Of a stretch of DNA of 64,000 nucleotides, positions 36,488 through 45,698 are shown one piece after another (the first letter of the stretch is position 1; every line of letters begins with the position of its first letter). The translations under genes were made by a program, and so were the position numbers. Origin of the DNA: Gammaproteobacteria bacterium (lineage in GTDB: Bacteria; Pseudomonadota; Gammaproteobacteria; Pseudomonadales; Halieaceae); NCBI GenBank assembly GCA_024686215.1, contig JAIBDN010000007.1:1-64000 (forward strand). Direction: 5' to 3'. Under the pieces are notes generated by a model that was not told where the DNA came from, searched no databases, and saw only the letters and a list, made by a program, of their open reading frames with translations.

Positions 36488-37449
36488 CAGTTGTCTCCTC
36501 TGCGGCCGCGTATCAGCGCCTCCGGCTGCTCTTCCAGGGTTTTGGCCAGCTGTTGCATTGCTTTGGCCGCCAGGGCCAGTTCCTTGAGCGCTTCATTCAT
36601 CCGGTAAGTGGTGGGTGAATCGGCTGCTACCAGCTCGTCAATATCGTTCATTGCCGTCTCAAACGCAGTGATTGCCTGGTTAAGGGTATCCAGGTTCTTG
36701 GTGATACCTGCGGAAATGATCGGCAACTGCTTGTTGGCATTGGCCACCGTCACTGCGGTACCGTCCAGCACGAGGTCTAACTTGGGCATGGAGCTGGCGA
36801 GTTGCGACTGCAGTTGATTGCTTAGCGTGGTGACTGCATCCAGCGTAGCTTTCAAGGTGATCGGCATAGCCTGGAAGTCCGCGCTGGTGATAAAGGTATT
36901 GATGCCATTGAGCGCTGAGTCCACATTGTCCGCCAATTTCGCAAAATCCATTTTCTGTAGCTTCATCGCCAGTCGCTCCAGGTCAGTGGGAATGGTGGGG
37001 AACTGGAAATGTGGTGAATCGATATCCGCCAGCTGCACTTCGCTGTTCGGGTGGAAATCCATTTCTACATACAGTAATCCGGTCAGCAGGCTCTGGGTAT
37101 TGAGCTGGGCACGCAGGCCTCGGTGGATTAATTCCTCGGTGACATCCTCCTTCTTGGTCCCCACCGTTTGGATGTTTTGGGCGCGAAAATCGGCCTCCAC
37201 CAGCATCAAGATATCCAGTGTATCCTTGTTGAGTACGATCTTGATGGAGGTAACCTGGCCGACCTGTACACCGCGAATAGCCACAGGGGCGCCGATATTG
37301 AGCCCCTTTACCGAACCGTTGAAGACCATGACGATTTTTTCGCTTTGCCCTAGCCCGGAGCCCAGGACAAATATTGCGATGACGATAGAAATCAGCAGAG
37401 CGCCGACAATGAAGGCGCCGATGGCGACAGTGTGGGGTTTCTCACTCAT
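36487..37449 (-). CDS. MCE domain (MlaD family) protein
   Basis: This 320-residue protein has one N-terminal helix (about 8-30) and an MCE domain at about 35-120 (VFNGSVKGLNIGAPVAIRGVQVGQV), then a long helical region to the C-terminus. MCE proteins form hexameric rings that carry phospholipid between membranes. The long C-terminal helices exceed E. coli MlaD (183 residues) and could form a needle-like tube. It overlaps the ATPase gene by 4 bases. Confidence 0.9.
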   Translation of the reverse strand: MSEKPHTVAIGAFIVGALLISIVIAIFVLGSGLGQSEKIVMVFNGSVKGLNIGAPVAIRGVQVGQVTSIKIVLNKDTLDILMLVEADFRAQNIQTVGTKKEDVTEELIHRGLRAQLNTQSLLTGLLYVEMDFHPNSEVQLADIDSPHFQFPTIPTDLERLAMKLQKMDFAKLADNVDSALNGINTFITSADFQAMPITLKATLDAVTTLSNQLQSQLASSMPKLDLVLDGTAVTVANANKQLPIISAGITKNLDTLNQAITAFETAMNDIDELVAADSPTTYRMNEALKELALAAKAMQQLAKTLEEQPEALIRGRRGDN

Positions 37450-38225
37450 GCTGTGTCCTCTTCAGCAGCGGCCGCGCTGCGCGTCAGGAATTGTCTCACC
37501 ACGGCCTGGTCGCTGTGTTCGCGCAGGTAGGCGGGGTCGCCATAGCCGATCATGGTGCGGGTAGTGTTATCCAGGTAGACGCAGTTGTTGGCAATGGCAA
37601 AAATACTGGGTAATTCATGGGTGACCATCACCACCGTGGCGCCTATGGATTCTTTCAGTTGTATGATGAGTTCATCCAGCAGGCGGGAACTGATCGGGTC
37701 CAGCCCGGCGGAGGGTTCATCGAAAAACAGTATTTCCGGGTCCAGCGCAATCGCCCTGGCCAGGGCTGCGCGCTTGGCCATGCCGCCGCTGATCTCGGAT
37801 GGGTAATAGGACTGGTAACCCCCCAGTCCCACCAGGGACAGTTTGTAAGCCACGATGGCCTCGATATCCGCGGCGCTGTACTCGGTATATAACTGTAGTG
37901 GCAAGGAGACATTTTCCGCCAGCGTCATGGCACTGAACAGCCCCCCGGACTGGTAGGTGATGCCCCAGCGCTGGCGCATGGCTTCCTGTTGCTTGGGGCT
38001 GGCCTGGGTAAAACTGGTGCCATGGTAGGCGATGTCCCCTGCGCTGGGAGGAATCAATCCCAGCATGTGCTTGAGCAAGGTGCTCTTGCCGCAGCCGCTG
38101 CCGCCCATAATGACGAATATGTCGCCCTCATAGATATTGAAATTGAGGTCGCGCTGGATCACGAAGCTACCATACGCCATGGTGACATCGCGGACCTCGA
38201 TATGTACTTTGCGCTCTTCTTGCAT
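37446..38225 (-). CDS. ABC transporter ATP-binding protein, MlaF type
   Basis: This 259-residue ATPase has Walker A GGSGCGKST (K47), Q-loop region near 90, signature SGGMAKR, and Walker B ILFFDEPSAGLDP. The MAKR form of the signature is typical of MlaF. It powers the MlaE-like permease for phospholipid traffic. It overlaps the permease gene by one base (TGATG-like) and the MCE gene by 4. Confidence 0.92.
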   Translation of the reverse strand: MQEERKVHIEVRDVTMAYGSFVIQRDLNFNIYEGDIFVIMGGSGCGKSTLLKHMLGLIPPSAGDIAYHGTSFTQASPKQQEAMRQRWGITYQSGGLFSAMTLAENVSLPLQLYTEYSAADIEAIVAYKLSLVGLGGYQSYYPSEISGGMAKRAALARAIALDPEILFFDEPSAGLDPISSRLLDELIIQLKESIGATVVMVTHELPSIFAIANNCVYLDNTTRTMIGYGDPAYLREHSDQAVVRQFLTRSAAAAEEDTA

Positions 38226-39355
38226 CAGATACCCAGCTGCTGGAACAGGATGTTGATGGCGGCGTCTGCGACTATCAGGTACACAATGGCGGTGACTACT
38301 GCCTCGGTAGCGGCCTGGCCCACCGCAGCAGAGCTCCTGCCGGAGTTGATGCCAGCTTGACAGCCGGCGATGGCGATGAGGATAGCGAAAACGACACTCT
38401 TGAGCAGGCCAACCATAATATGGGTAATGGCGAAAGCGTCCTGGCCCTGGGTAATATACTGCAGTGGACTGATACCCATGCCCCCTGCGACGATACCACC
38501 GCCGATGATGCCCAGCAGGTTGGCATAAATCACCAGCAGCGGCATAACGGCGACCAGCGCCAGCATGCGCGGCATCACCAGAAATTCGATGGGTGATATG
38601 CCCATGGTGGTGATGGCATCGATTTCCTCGTTGGTCTGCATGGTACCCAGTTGTGCGGCATAGGCGGCGCCGGTGCGTCCCGCCATCACTATCGCCGTCA
38701 TCAGTACGCCCATTTCCCGCAGCATGCCGATGACCACCAGGTCCGCCACGTACACCTGCGCGCCGAATTGTTGCAACTGTGCAGCGCCCAGGTAGGCCAG
38801 GATCATGCCTACCAGTACGCTGGTCAGACTGATAATGCCAAAGGCGTTGGGACCCGCCTGGTAGCAGAAGTCGCGAATATCTGTGAACCGGGTATTGGCC
38901 TTGCCCATCAACAGGCGCACAAACGCTATGCTGACTTCGCCAATGAAGTCGAGCGACTCGGTGATATCCTCGGTAATCTTATGCATGACCTCGACAGGGT
39001 TGAGGCCTTGCCACCAAGGACTTTGCTGCTCTGGCGACTGGTCCAGGGGCTTAACCGCGGTGGCGACATCCAGGAGCTTTATTACCCCCTCGGGCAGGTC
39101 CCTGGTATGCAGCGCGATATGCTCAGATGTGCAGAGGTTGTAGCACTGCAGAAGAAAGGCCATCAACACGGAATCCCAGCTGGCCAGTGCAGTGCCATCG
39201 ACGGTCAGGGCACCTGGCCTGTGTTGCCGCAGTTGCGCCTGTAGCTCAGCAAAGGGCGTGTGCTCGTATCCCTGCACCCATTCACCGCTCAGGCTTAGGA
39301 TGTAGTTGTCCTGGTCCTCGGTGAGCAGTTGGAAATCGGGTGTCTGGTTGCTCAT
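38225..39355 (-). CDS. MlaE-family permease with N-terminal STAS domain
   Basis: This 376-residue protein has an N-terminal STAS-like domain of about 100 residues (NYILSLSGEWVQGYE, SWDSVLMAFLLQCYN), fused to a MlaE permease with about five helices and the conserved MLREMGVLMTAIVMAGRTGAA segment. In E. coli MlaB is a separate STAS protein that stabilises MlaF; here it is part of the permease, as in YrbE-type fusions. It is the first gene of the minus-strand operon permease-ATPase-MCE-lipoprotein. No MlaC is nearby. Confidence 0.9.
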   Translation of the reverse strand: MSNQTPDFQLLTEDQDNYILSLSGEWVQGYEHTPFAELQAQLRQHRPGALTVDGTALASWDSVLMAFLLQCYNLCTSEHIALHTRDLPEGVIKLLDVATAVKPLDQSPEQQSPWWQGLNPVEVMHKITEDITESLDFIGEVSIAFVRLLMGKANTRFTDIRDFCYQAGPNAFGIISLTSVLVGMILAYLGAAQLQQFGAQVYVADLVVIGMLREMGVLMTAIVMAGRTGAAYAAQLGTMQTNEEIDAITTMGISPIEFLVMPRMLALVAVMPLLVIYANLLGIIGGGIVAGGMGISPLQYITQGQDAFAITHIMVGLLKSVVFAILIAIAGCQAGINSGRSSAAVGQAATEAVVTAIVYLIVADAAINILFQQLGI

Positions 39356-39419
39356 GCAGCGTCAGTGTTGTTGATGGGCGAGCACCAGTCTACTGACTGC
39401 CCGGAGAAAATACCATGCT

Positions 39420-39932
39420 CTACTGAAAGGGCAGGCCCGGCCTGCTGCCGCTGACAATATCTCGGGCTTTCTGGTAGATGTCCGCAACCGGGGTATCGTT
39501 GCCGACCTCCCACCTGCGGGAAATCATGGTAATGGGGAACAGGTAGGTATCACTGTTACCGTCGCGTATAGCTCGACTGCGGCCCTGACGGTCCTCGTAA
39601 ATCACCCAGTGCAACTTCAGGTCCGCGACTAAAAGGTCTCCCATAATCACACCCATTGCCTGTAGCTCGCGAGTTTGCTCTGGGCGCACCAGGTGTTGGT
39701 CCAGAAGTCGCTGTAGCAGTTCCAGGTCGTTATCCCTGGCGCCATGGAATTGACGGCCGAAGTTGCTGGCTACGAGATCGGCAAGTATCTCGCGCTGCTG
39801 GGCCATATACTGCTTGTCCAGGTAAGACAGCTTGCTGATAGTGGGCTGGGCATGCACTGGCAGCGCTGTACATACACCCAGCAACAGCCAAAATAGCATT
39901 GCGCTGCGCTGCCCTGGTTGAAACCAATTCAT
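39420..39932 (-). CDS. Exported DUF3806-like protein
   Basis: This protein of about 170 residues has a signal peptide (LLLGVCTALPVHA, cleavage before QPT). The mature region contains the LQAMGVIMGDLLVADLKLHWVIYEDRQG and FPITMISRR patterns of DUF3806, whose function is unknown. ATG 39932 is preferred, with AGGAG upstream, over an in-frame upstream ATG at 39989. It ends 64 bases from the start of the MCE operon permease and may be cotranscribed with it. Confidence 0.78.
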   Translation of the reverse strand: MNWFQPGQRSAMLFWLLLGVCTALPVHAQPTISKLSYLDKQYMAQQREILADLVASNFGRQFHGARDNDLELLQRLLDQHLVRPEQTRELQAMGVIMGDLLVADLKLHWVIYEDRQGRSRAIRDGNSDTYLFPITMISRRWEVGNDTPVADIYQKARDIVSGSRPGLPFQ

Positions 39933-40097
39933 CCTGCAAATCTCCTGTTGACTGGCAGCAGGGTTAATCCCCGCGCCAGCGAATCTCATTTTAGCCCAAT
40001 TTGGTTGTCATCCGGCCTATGTCATGGATAATGGCGGTCTTCTCGGGTTCATGCGGGCAAAGTGCTCGCACCCGGCAGATTTTTCGGAGTAAAACAG

Positions 40098-40970
40098 ATG
40101 ATTACCGGCAGTATTGTCGCCCTGGTTACCCCAATGCATCAAGATGGCAGCGTCGACTGGGATAGCCTGGGGCAACTTCTGGATATGCATATCGCAGCTG
40201 GCACTGCCGCGATTGGTGCTGTGGGCACCACCGGCGAAAGTGCCACATTGAGCGTACCTGAGCACTGTGAGGTTATACAGTTCTGCGTGAAACACTGTGC
40301 CGGGCGCATTCCGGTTGTGGCTGGCACCGGCTCCAATTCCACCTGGGAGGCAATCGAGCTGACTGAGGCTGCGGCTGCCGCCGGTGCTGATGCCTGTCTA
40401 TTGGTGACCCCCTACTACAATCGACCCACCCAGGTCGGTCTCTATGAACATTTTAAGGCGATAGCCGAAGCGGTGGCGGTTCCCCAGATTTTATACAATG
40501 TCCCGGGGCGTACTGCCGTGGATATGTCCAATGATACGGTGGAGCGTCTCGCTCCCCTGGAAAATATTGTCGGAATAAAAGATGCTACGGGTGACCCGGA
40601 GCGTGGTCGCGACTTGATTGCGCGCTGTGGCCAGACCATCGCTATCTATTCCGGTGACGATCCAACCGCCATGGAACTGATGCTGTGTGGTGGTCATGGC
40701 AATATCTCGGTCACCGCCAATGTCGCGCCAAAGCAGATGGCGGAGCTCTGTCAATTGGCACTGGCGGGAGAGCGCAGCGCTGCAGAAGTGATTAATTCCC
40801 GGCTCGGGGCGCTCAATCGTGCGTTATTCCTGGAGGCCAACCCGATTCCCGTTAAATGGGCGCTGCAGCAGCAGGGGCACATCCAATCAGGAATTCGCCT
40901 GCCGTTAACGACGCTTGATCAGCAATATCATGCGGATGTTGTGGCAGCCATGGAGGCCGCGGGGATTTGA
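40098..40970 (+). CDS. dapA: 4-hydroxy-tetrahydrodipicolinate synthase
   Basis: This 290-residue TIM-barrel lyase condenses pyruvate with aspartate semialdehyde, the first committed step to lysine and diaminopimelate. The Schiff-base K161 (IVGIKDATGD), Y133 (ILYNVPGRT) and R138 are in place, with TTGESATL near residue 44. The CGGAG site upstream supports ATG 40098. The gene runs into bamC with a one-base overlap (TGATG). Confidence 0.95.
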   Translation: MITGSIVALVTPMHQDGSVDWDSLGQLLDMHIAAGTAAIGAVGTTGESATLSVPEHCEVIQFCVKHCAGRIPVVAGTGSNSTWEAIELTEAAAAAGADACLLVTPYYNRPTQVGLYEHFKAIAEAVAVPQILYNVPGRTAVDMSNDTVERLAPLENIVGIKDATGDPERGRDLIARCGQTIAIYSGDDPTAMELMLCGGHGNISVTANVAPKQMAELCQLALAGERSAAEVINSRLGALNRALFLEANPIPVKWALQQQGHIQSGIRLPLTTLDQQYHADVVAAMEAAGI

Positions 40971-42025
40971 TGGGGATATCAGTTAATGCAGTGAGGTTCC
41001 TGGGTGTTGCGACGCTGGTGGCAATGTGTAGCGGCTGTGGTTTTTTGTTCGGCGATAAGGGCATGTTTCGGGATAAATCCGAGGATTACAAGAAAGCACC
41101 AGAACTGCCGGTAGTGAGCGTGCCCGAGGGCAAGGACAGTGAGGCCCTGCGAGAGATTTACATGATTCCCGCGGTGGATAACGAATTGATAATGGCCGGT
41201 GAATTCGAGGTCCCACGACCAGCACCACTGGTGGCAGGTGCCGGTGATGATATCGTGCGTATCCAGAAGCTGGGTGACCAGAGCTGGGCGCTGATCGGCG
41301 TGCCGCCTGGTCAGGTTTGGCCGCAGGTGCGCGGCTTTTTGACCGCTGCCGGAATCCAGGTGGCCAGTGTTGATGCCCGGGCGGGTCTTATGGATACCAA
41401 CTGGTTGACCCTTGAAGGTCAGACCATGGCCAGCCGCTTCCGTTTTCGTATGGAGCAGGGCGTGCAGCGCGGGACCAGCGAGTTACATGTACTCCAGATG
41501 CATCAGGCGGGTGATGTGAACAGTTGGCCGGCGACTTCAGATAACCCTGAGCAAGCCCACGAAATGTTGCAGGCCATCTCCCAGTACCTGGCCAATAGTG
41601 CTGATTCAGCACCGGTCTCCATGCTGGCTGAGCAGGGGATCAGCGCCAGCGGTAAAATAGCCATGCAGGAATCACCGGACGGCTACACCTATATCCAGCT
41701 GGCATTACCGTATGATCGTGCCTGGGCTTCCCTGGGGCGGGCGTTGAGTAAATCTGCTTTTGAAGTTACCGATAGAGATCGCAGCGCGGGCCGCTACGAC
41801 GCGCGTTTCCTGGGTCCACAGTCGGAGGAAGAAGACGGTTGGTTTGACTGGTTATTCGGTGGAGAAGAGGCCCACCCTCTGGCGGGCGAGATGTTCCTGG
41901 TGACTATGCGCGACGTGAGTGAGCAGGCGGTGGAGATTCGCCTGCAGCCGCAGAATCCGGAACTGGAATTCAGCAAACGCGACGAGCAGGGTATGCTGGC
42001 GCTGATCAAGGGTAATATCAATTAA
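40970..42025 (+). CDS. bamC: Outer membrane protein assembly factor BamC
   Basis: This 351-residue lipoprotein of the BAM complex has a signal peptide ending in MCSGC; the likely lipidated residue is C23, with a Cys rather than Leu at -3, which is unusual. An unstructured SEDYKKAPELPVVSVPEG segment follows, like the lasso that contacts BamD, and two helix-grip domains come next. Its place directly after dapA is the classical nlpB position. ATG 40970 was preferred over the adjoining TTG. Confidence 0.88.
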   Translation: MGISVNAVRFLGVATLVAMCSGCGFLFGDKGMFRDKSEDYKKAPELPVVSVPEGKDSEALREIYMIPAVDNELIMAGEFEVPRPAPLVAGAGDDIVRIQKLGDQSWALIGVPPGQVWPQVRGFLTAAGIQVASVDARAGLMDTNWLTLEGQTMASRFRFRMEQGVQRGTSELHVLQMHQAGDVNSWPATSDNPEQAHEMLQAISQYLANSADSAPVSMLAEQGISASGKIAMQESPDGYTYIQLALPYDRAWASLGRALSKSAFEVTDRDRSAGRYDARFLGPQSEEEDGWFDWLFGGEEAHPLAGEMFLVTMRDVSEQAVEIRLQPQNPELEFSKRDEQGMLALIKGNIN

Positions 42026-42052
42026 TTCGGCCCGCCGCCGGATGCATTGTTA

Positions 42053-42811
42053 ATGCGCTTCGCATCCCTGGGATCAGGCAGTAAGGGAAATGCTACCGTG
42101 GTGGCATCCGCTGACGCTCTGTTAATGATTGATTGCGGATTCTCCTTGCTGCAAACCACTCGCCGTTTGCAGCGCCTGGGACTGGAGCCCGGGCAGCTGG
42201 ATGCAATACTGGTTACCCACGAGCATACAGATCACAGCTCAGGTGTGGCCGCACTGTCGCGTAAACACCAGATCCCCGTCTACCTTACTCACGGTACCGC
42301 CAGCAGTGGACGTTGTGATGGCAGTCATGAGTTGCGCCATTTCAACTGTGGCCACAGCTTCACGATTGGTGACATAGAGGTTACCGCTGTGGCGGTGCCG
42401 CATGATGCCGCAGAGCCCTGTCAATACCGGCTGGACTGGAAGCACTGTTCTCTGGGCGTACTGACCGACCTGGGCAGCATTACGCCCCATGTCATTGATC
42501 ACTATCGGCAATGCGATGGTCTGTTGCTGGAGTTCAATCACGATGCTCCCATGTTAATGGCGGGGGCCTACCCGCCACATTTGAAGCGCCGGGTGGCTGG
42601 AGACTGGGGACATCTGAACAACGAGCAGTCGGCGCAGTTATTGCGGGCGATTGACGCCCATTTGCTCCAGCATCTTATTGTTGCCCATATCAGCGAGAAA
42701 AATAATTCCACGGACCGGGTTGAACAGGCCTTGCTGTCAGTGCTGGATAGCCTGGACAAGGTGGTGTTTGCCCAGCAGGATCAGGGGTTTGGCTGGTTGC
42801 AACTGGCCTAG
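42053..42811 (+). CDS. MBL-fold metallohydrolase, YycJ/WalJ-like
   Basis: This 252-residue metallo-beta-lactamase-fold hydrolase opens with FASLGSGSKGN. The metal-binding H56-x-H58-x-D60-H61 (THEHTDH) and later His/Asp positions (VPHDAAE, LLEFNHDAPML, IVAHISEKNN) form a two-metal site. The relatives are predicted nucleases or phosphodiesterases of uncertain role. Gene order dapA-bamC-MBL is the same as in Pseudomonas, where purC follows; here it is replaced by a convergent acyltransferase. The start is ATG 42053, though its ribosome-binding site is weak. Confidence 0.88.
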   Translation: MRFASLGSGSKGNATVVASADALLMIDCGFSLLQTTRRLQRLGLEPGQLDAILVTHEHTDHSSGVAALSRKHQIPVYLTHGTASSGRCDGSHELRHFNCGHSFTIGDIEVTAVAVPHDAAEPCQYRLDWKHCSLGVLTDLGSITPHVIDHYRQCDGLLLEFNHDAPMLMAGAYPPHLKRRVAGDWGHLNNEQSAQLLRAIDAHLLQHLIVAHISEKNNSTDRVEQALLSVLDSLDKVVFAQQDQGFGWLQLA

Positions 42812-42834
42812 GAGCGACCGCTAACAGGTGGGAT

Positions 42835-43686
42835 TTAACCCGCTGATTTCTCGCGTTTCCAGCGTCGGTTGCTCCATAACCAGCTTTCCGGCTCGTCGCG
42901 GATAGCCTGTTCCGCCATTTTCACGTAACTCTCTGTCAGCTGGTGATCGCCCTCCTGGTAGGGTGGCTGTGCCAGGTCGTGGAACTCTACTTCATAGTAG
43001 CCACGGCGCCTGCGTCGGCACTGGGCAAACACTACCGGGTAGTCGCTGGAGCGGGCGATGGTTTCTGCACCGAGGTAAAAAGCTGCCTCGCGGTTCATGA
43101 AGTTTGTCCAGTAGCTGCGTTCCCGACGTATCGGTGACTGGTCTGCCACCATTACCAGCAGCCGGAACTCCCGTCTCCGGCGCACGATATCGCGGCCAGC
43201 CCTGTCCAAAGGCAGTGGGCGGGAGCCGAAACGGCTGCGCACCTCCTGCATCAGCTGGTTTGTGGCGCTGTTGTGCAGGGGTTTGTAAACAGGGTCCAGG
43301 GGCGCGCCCAGAGCTGCACTGACGCCGTGTAACATCCACTCCCAATTGCCCTGGTGTATGGTCAGGATAATGACTGACTGAGTCATTTGCTGGCTGCGCT
43401 CGCGCATCAGTTCAGGGTTGATTACGCTGACGCGCTGGCTGAATTCCGCCTGGTCCATGCGTCTGGCTTTAACGATCTCCAGGCCCACCTGGCACAGTTG
43501 GCGATAAAATTTCTTTGCCAGAACTGTGATCTCCCTCGCGCTTTTGTCGGGAAATGCGTGTTTAAGGTTCTCCATCACTACGACTTTGCGATAGCCTGCT
43601 ACAAAGTAGAGAAGGACATAGCCCAGCCAGGCCAGCGCGTACAGCAACGGTAGAGGCAGGCGGCTAAGCCAGCGATATAGGATCAT
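42835..43686 (-). CDS. Lysophospholipid/lipid A acyltransferase, LpxL (HtrB) family
   Basis: This 283-residue acyltransferase has an N-terminal membrane helix (about 12-30), the catalytic H111-x4-E116 (IHQGNWEW) and the AETIARSSDYPVVFA segment typical of LpxL/LpxM. It would add a secondary acyl chain to lipid A or a related lipid on the cytoplasmic face. DQSP near residue 183 is a usual family motif. Whether it makes laurate or myristate transfers is unknown. Confidence 0.88.
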   Translation of the reverse strand: MILYRWLSRLPLPLLYALAWLGYVLLYFVAGYRKVVVMENLKHAFPDKSAREITVLAKKFYRQLCQVGLEIVKARRMDQAEFSQRVSVINPELMRERSQQMTQSVIILTIHQGNWEWMLHGVSAALGAPLDPVYKPLHNSATNQLMQEVRSRFGSRPLPLDRAGRDIVRRRREFRLLVMVADQSPIRRERSYWTNFMNREAAFYLGAETIARSSDYPVVFAQCRRRRRGYYEVEFHDLAQPPYQEGDHQLTESYVKMAEQAIRDEPESWLWSNRRWKREKSAG

Positions 43687-43723
43687 GATATTAAGGCAAG
43701 CCCTCTCAAGGTCTGTGCGGCAT

Positions 43724-44224
43724 TTAGTTGCAGTGTGCTGGCAGCGTTAAGGTTGTTACTCGCAGCAGCCCGTTGTTCTGCGGACATTGCAGCGCCGGGT
43801 TGCCCGAAATATCCAGAACCTGCAATGCTGGTAACTGGTAAAGGGGTACCGGGTCTATGATCTGGTTGTGGTCCAGTATTAGCTCCTGCAGGCCAGTGAG
43901 AGAGCCAAGTTCTACCAGATTGCGGATGTTATTGTTCGATAGCTTGAGGCTGGTCAAGCCGGTAAAGGTTGCCAGGCCGGACAGGTCGGAAATGCCCGCG
44001 TGGCTGCAGTTGAGCGTATCCAGTTGACCGGGGCCGGTAATGACCCCGTCGGCGATGGCCTGTTGCAGGCAGTCGCGCAGGGGCTGGTCGGCAACTTCAT
44101 AGTCGCTGAACAGCGGATCAGGGCTGTAAACGACCTTGTCGTTGACCTTGAAATCGTAGCTTTCGCAGGCGCCCAGTAACAGTAAGCAGATGCCAATTAT
44201 GGTGGTATAGATAGAATGGAACAT
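43724..44224 (-). CDS. Leucine-rich repeat lipoprotein
   Basis: This 166-residue protein has a lipoprotein signal (LLLLGAC, lipidated C20). The mature part contains about three 21-23-residue leucine-rich repeats (LSGLATFTGLTSLKLSNNNI and similar, near 85-150), as in internalin-type proteins. A capping region lies before the repeats and a short C-terminal tail after them. It probably sits on a membrane and binds a protein partner. It is divergent from the cyclase-homology gene. Target and role are unknown. Confidence 0.8.
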   Translation of the reverse strand: MFHSIYTTIIGICLLLLGACESYDFKVNDKVVYSPDPLFSDYEVADQPLRDCLQQAIADGVITGPGQLDTLNCSHAGISDLSGLATFTGLTSLKLSNNNIRNLVELGSLTGLQELILDHNQIIDPVPLYQLPALQVLDISGNPALQCPQNNGLLRVTTLTLPAHCN

Positions 44225-44322
44225 GGGTACTCTCTGTTGGGGCCGTGTTCCGGCAGCGCCGGGACTGCGACATATTGTTGTTATACACCACCGCAGTCAT
44301 GGCTAGCGAGTTGTGGGGACAT

Positions 44323-44328
44323 TATAAT
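44323..44328 (+). promoter_or_regulatory. Consensus -10 box before the cyclase-homology gene
   Basis: A perfect TATAAT lies at 44323-44328, 37 bases before the chosen ATG (44366). It overlaps the alternative ATG at 44327, making that start unlikely. No good -35 box is seen at 16-18-bp spacing, so an activator may be needed. Confidence 0.45.
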
Positions 44329-44365
44329 GCAAGCGTGTCGAATCGATAAAAAAACGAGTATCGAA

Positions 44366-45691
44366 ATGTCTGCAAGCGATAATTCTTCAGCGTCTGGCGC
44401 TGATGACAACAGCTCCGGCCTTGATGCCATCAGCATTGTACAGCGTGGCAACCTGAAAACACTGGAAAAAACCCTGCGTAAACAATGGCGTCTGGGACAG
44501 AATATTGTCCTGTGCTGGAGTGCCGACGAACGCGGCCTGCTGGTTATCCTGGTACCGCATTACTACCTGGGAAACTACTGCGCCACCGTCGATGGACAGG
44601 AGAGTAAGGGCACGGATAATGAGGCCTTTATTCGCGAGCTACTTTCCGGTCGGCGACGTAAGACCCGCGAAGAGCTGTTTGCCATCAGTGACCGCCTGGA
44701 TGTACCGCCCACTTTCATCAAGCTCAATACTGCACTTACCGAAGAGCCACAGGTGCTGTCCGCTGTGGAGCAGTTGATCAAACGCTATGGGCTCAGCTAT
44801 GTCGAGAGTCGCGCGGTATTACTGTTCGATATCGTTGAATTCTCGCTGTATACGCCGTTTGAGCAGGCGAGCCAGTTGAACAGCCTGTCTTACTCCCTGA
44901 ATTCGGCCTACAACAAACTACAGGCCCAGGGTATAGAGATTAATTTCGCCCGCACCACCACCGGCGACGGTTACTACATCTGGAACAGGGATCTCGGGCC
45001 AGGCGCTAATCGCGACCTGTTTTACTTCATGTTGCTGGTGGTAGCGGATAACGCGGTGGCGCGAGCGGCCTCTCGTGGCAATACGGTGCCGGTGGTGCGC
45101 ACGGCGTACCATATTGGCGGGCACTACGAGTTATACCAGGCTGAAGGCGTAAATCCGTCCGTGTTTAGCTATATCGTGGGGGATGTCACCATAGAGCTGT
45201 CGCGGTTGGTGGACATGGCACAGGCTAACCAGTTACTGATCGGGGATTTCCAGTGTGAACAGTCGGGGCGCGGAGCCAGTGAGATAAAATCCCTGACGCC
45301 CCTGTCCACCCCGGCTTTTGTCAGTGCCTGTAACCGCGAGTTGGCAGCGCTGCGCGGTATCCAGCTCTCTGGCAAAGCCGTTGCAGCACTGTCGTGCCAC
45401 CTGACGCAAGGTGAAGAAGCCAGTGGCGAAACGGCGCCGCGGCGTTTCCGCATTGTTGATAAGCACGGCTTGTCACGGCTCGCGTATAACCTGCAGATCG
45501 ATATTGACCTGGACGGTTCCAAGCTTGCCCTGGGCGTGGATAGCAGTGAGCTACCGCAGCGCGGAGCCAATGCCACGGATTCCGCAGCAGGCCCAGGGGG
45601 GCTGTTAGAAGCTCCTACCGCGGAGGATTTGTTTGACGATCTGGCCAGTATGTTAAAGAAGCGCAGCGCCAAAACGATCGTGGAGGATTAA
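44366..45691 (+). CDS. Class III nucleotidyl cyclase-homology protein, altered active site
   Basis: This protein of about 441 residues has no membrane segment. Residues ~148-300 match a class III adenylate/guanylate cyclase domain: D155 (LLFDIVEFS) and D201 (TTGDGYYIW) are the metal-binding aspartates, and R280 the transition-state Arg (GDVTIELSRL). The purine-selecting Lys is T197 and the usual Asn is I276, so activity or nucleotide choice may differ. The N-terminal ~145 residues and Ala/Glu-rich C-terminus are unrecognised. The ATG at 44366 lies downstream of the -10 box; upstream starts are possible. An HD protein follows after 7 bases. Confidence 0.72.
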   Translation: MSASDNSSASGADDNSSGLDAISIVQRGNLKTLEKTLRKQWRLGQNIVLCWSADERGLLVILVPHYYLGNYCATVDGQESKGTDNEAFIRELLSGRRRKTREELFAISDRLDVPPTFIKLNTALTEEPQVLSAVEQLIKRYGLSYVESRAVLLFDIVEFSLYTPFEQASQLNSLSYSLNSAYNKLQAQGIEINFARTTTGDGYYIWNRDLGPGANRDLFYFMLLVVADNAVARAASRGNTVPVVRTAYHIGGHYELYQAEGVNPSVFSYIVGDVTIELSRLVDMAQANQLLIGDFQCEQSGRGASEIKSLTPLSTPAFVSACNRELAALRGIQLSGKAVAALSCHLTQGEEASGETAPRRFRIVDKHGLSRLAYNLQIDIDLDGSKLALGVDSSELPQRGANATDSAAGPGGLLEAPTAEDLFDDLASMLKKRSAKTIVED

Positions 45692-45698
45692 TAGGACA

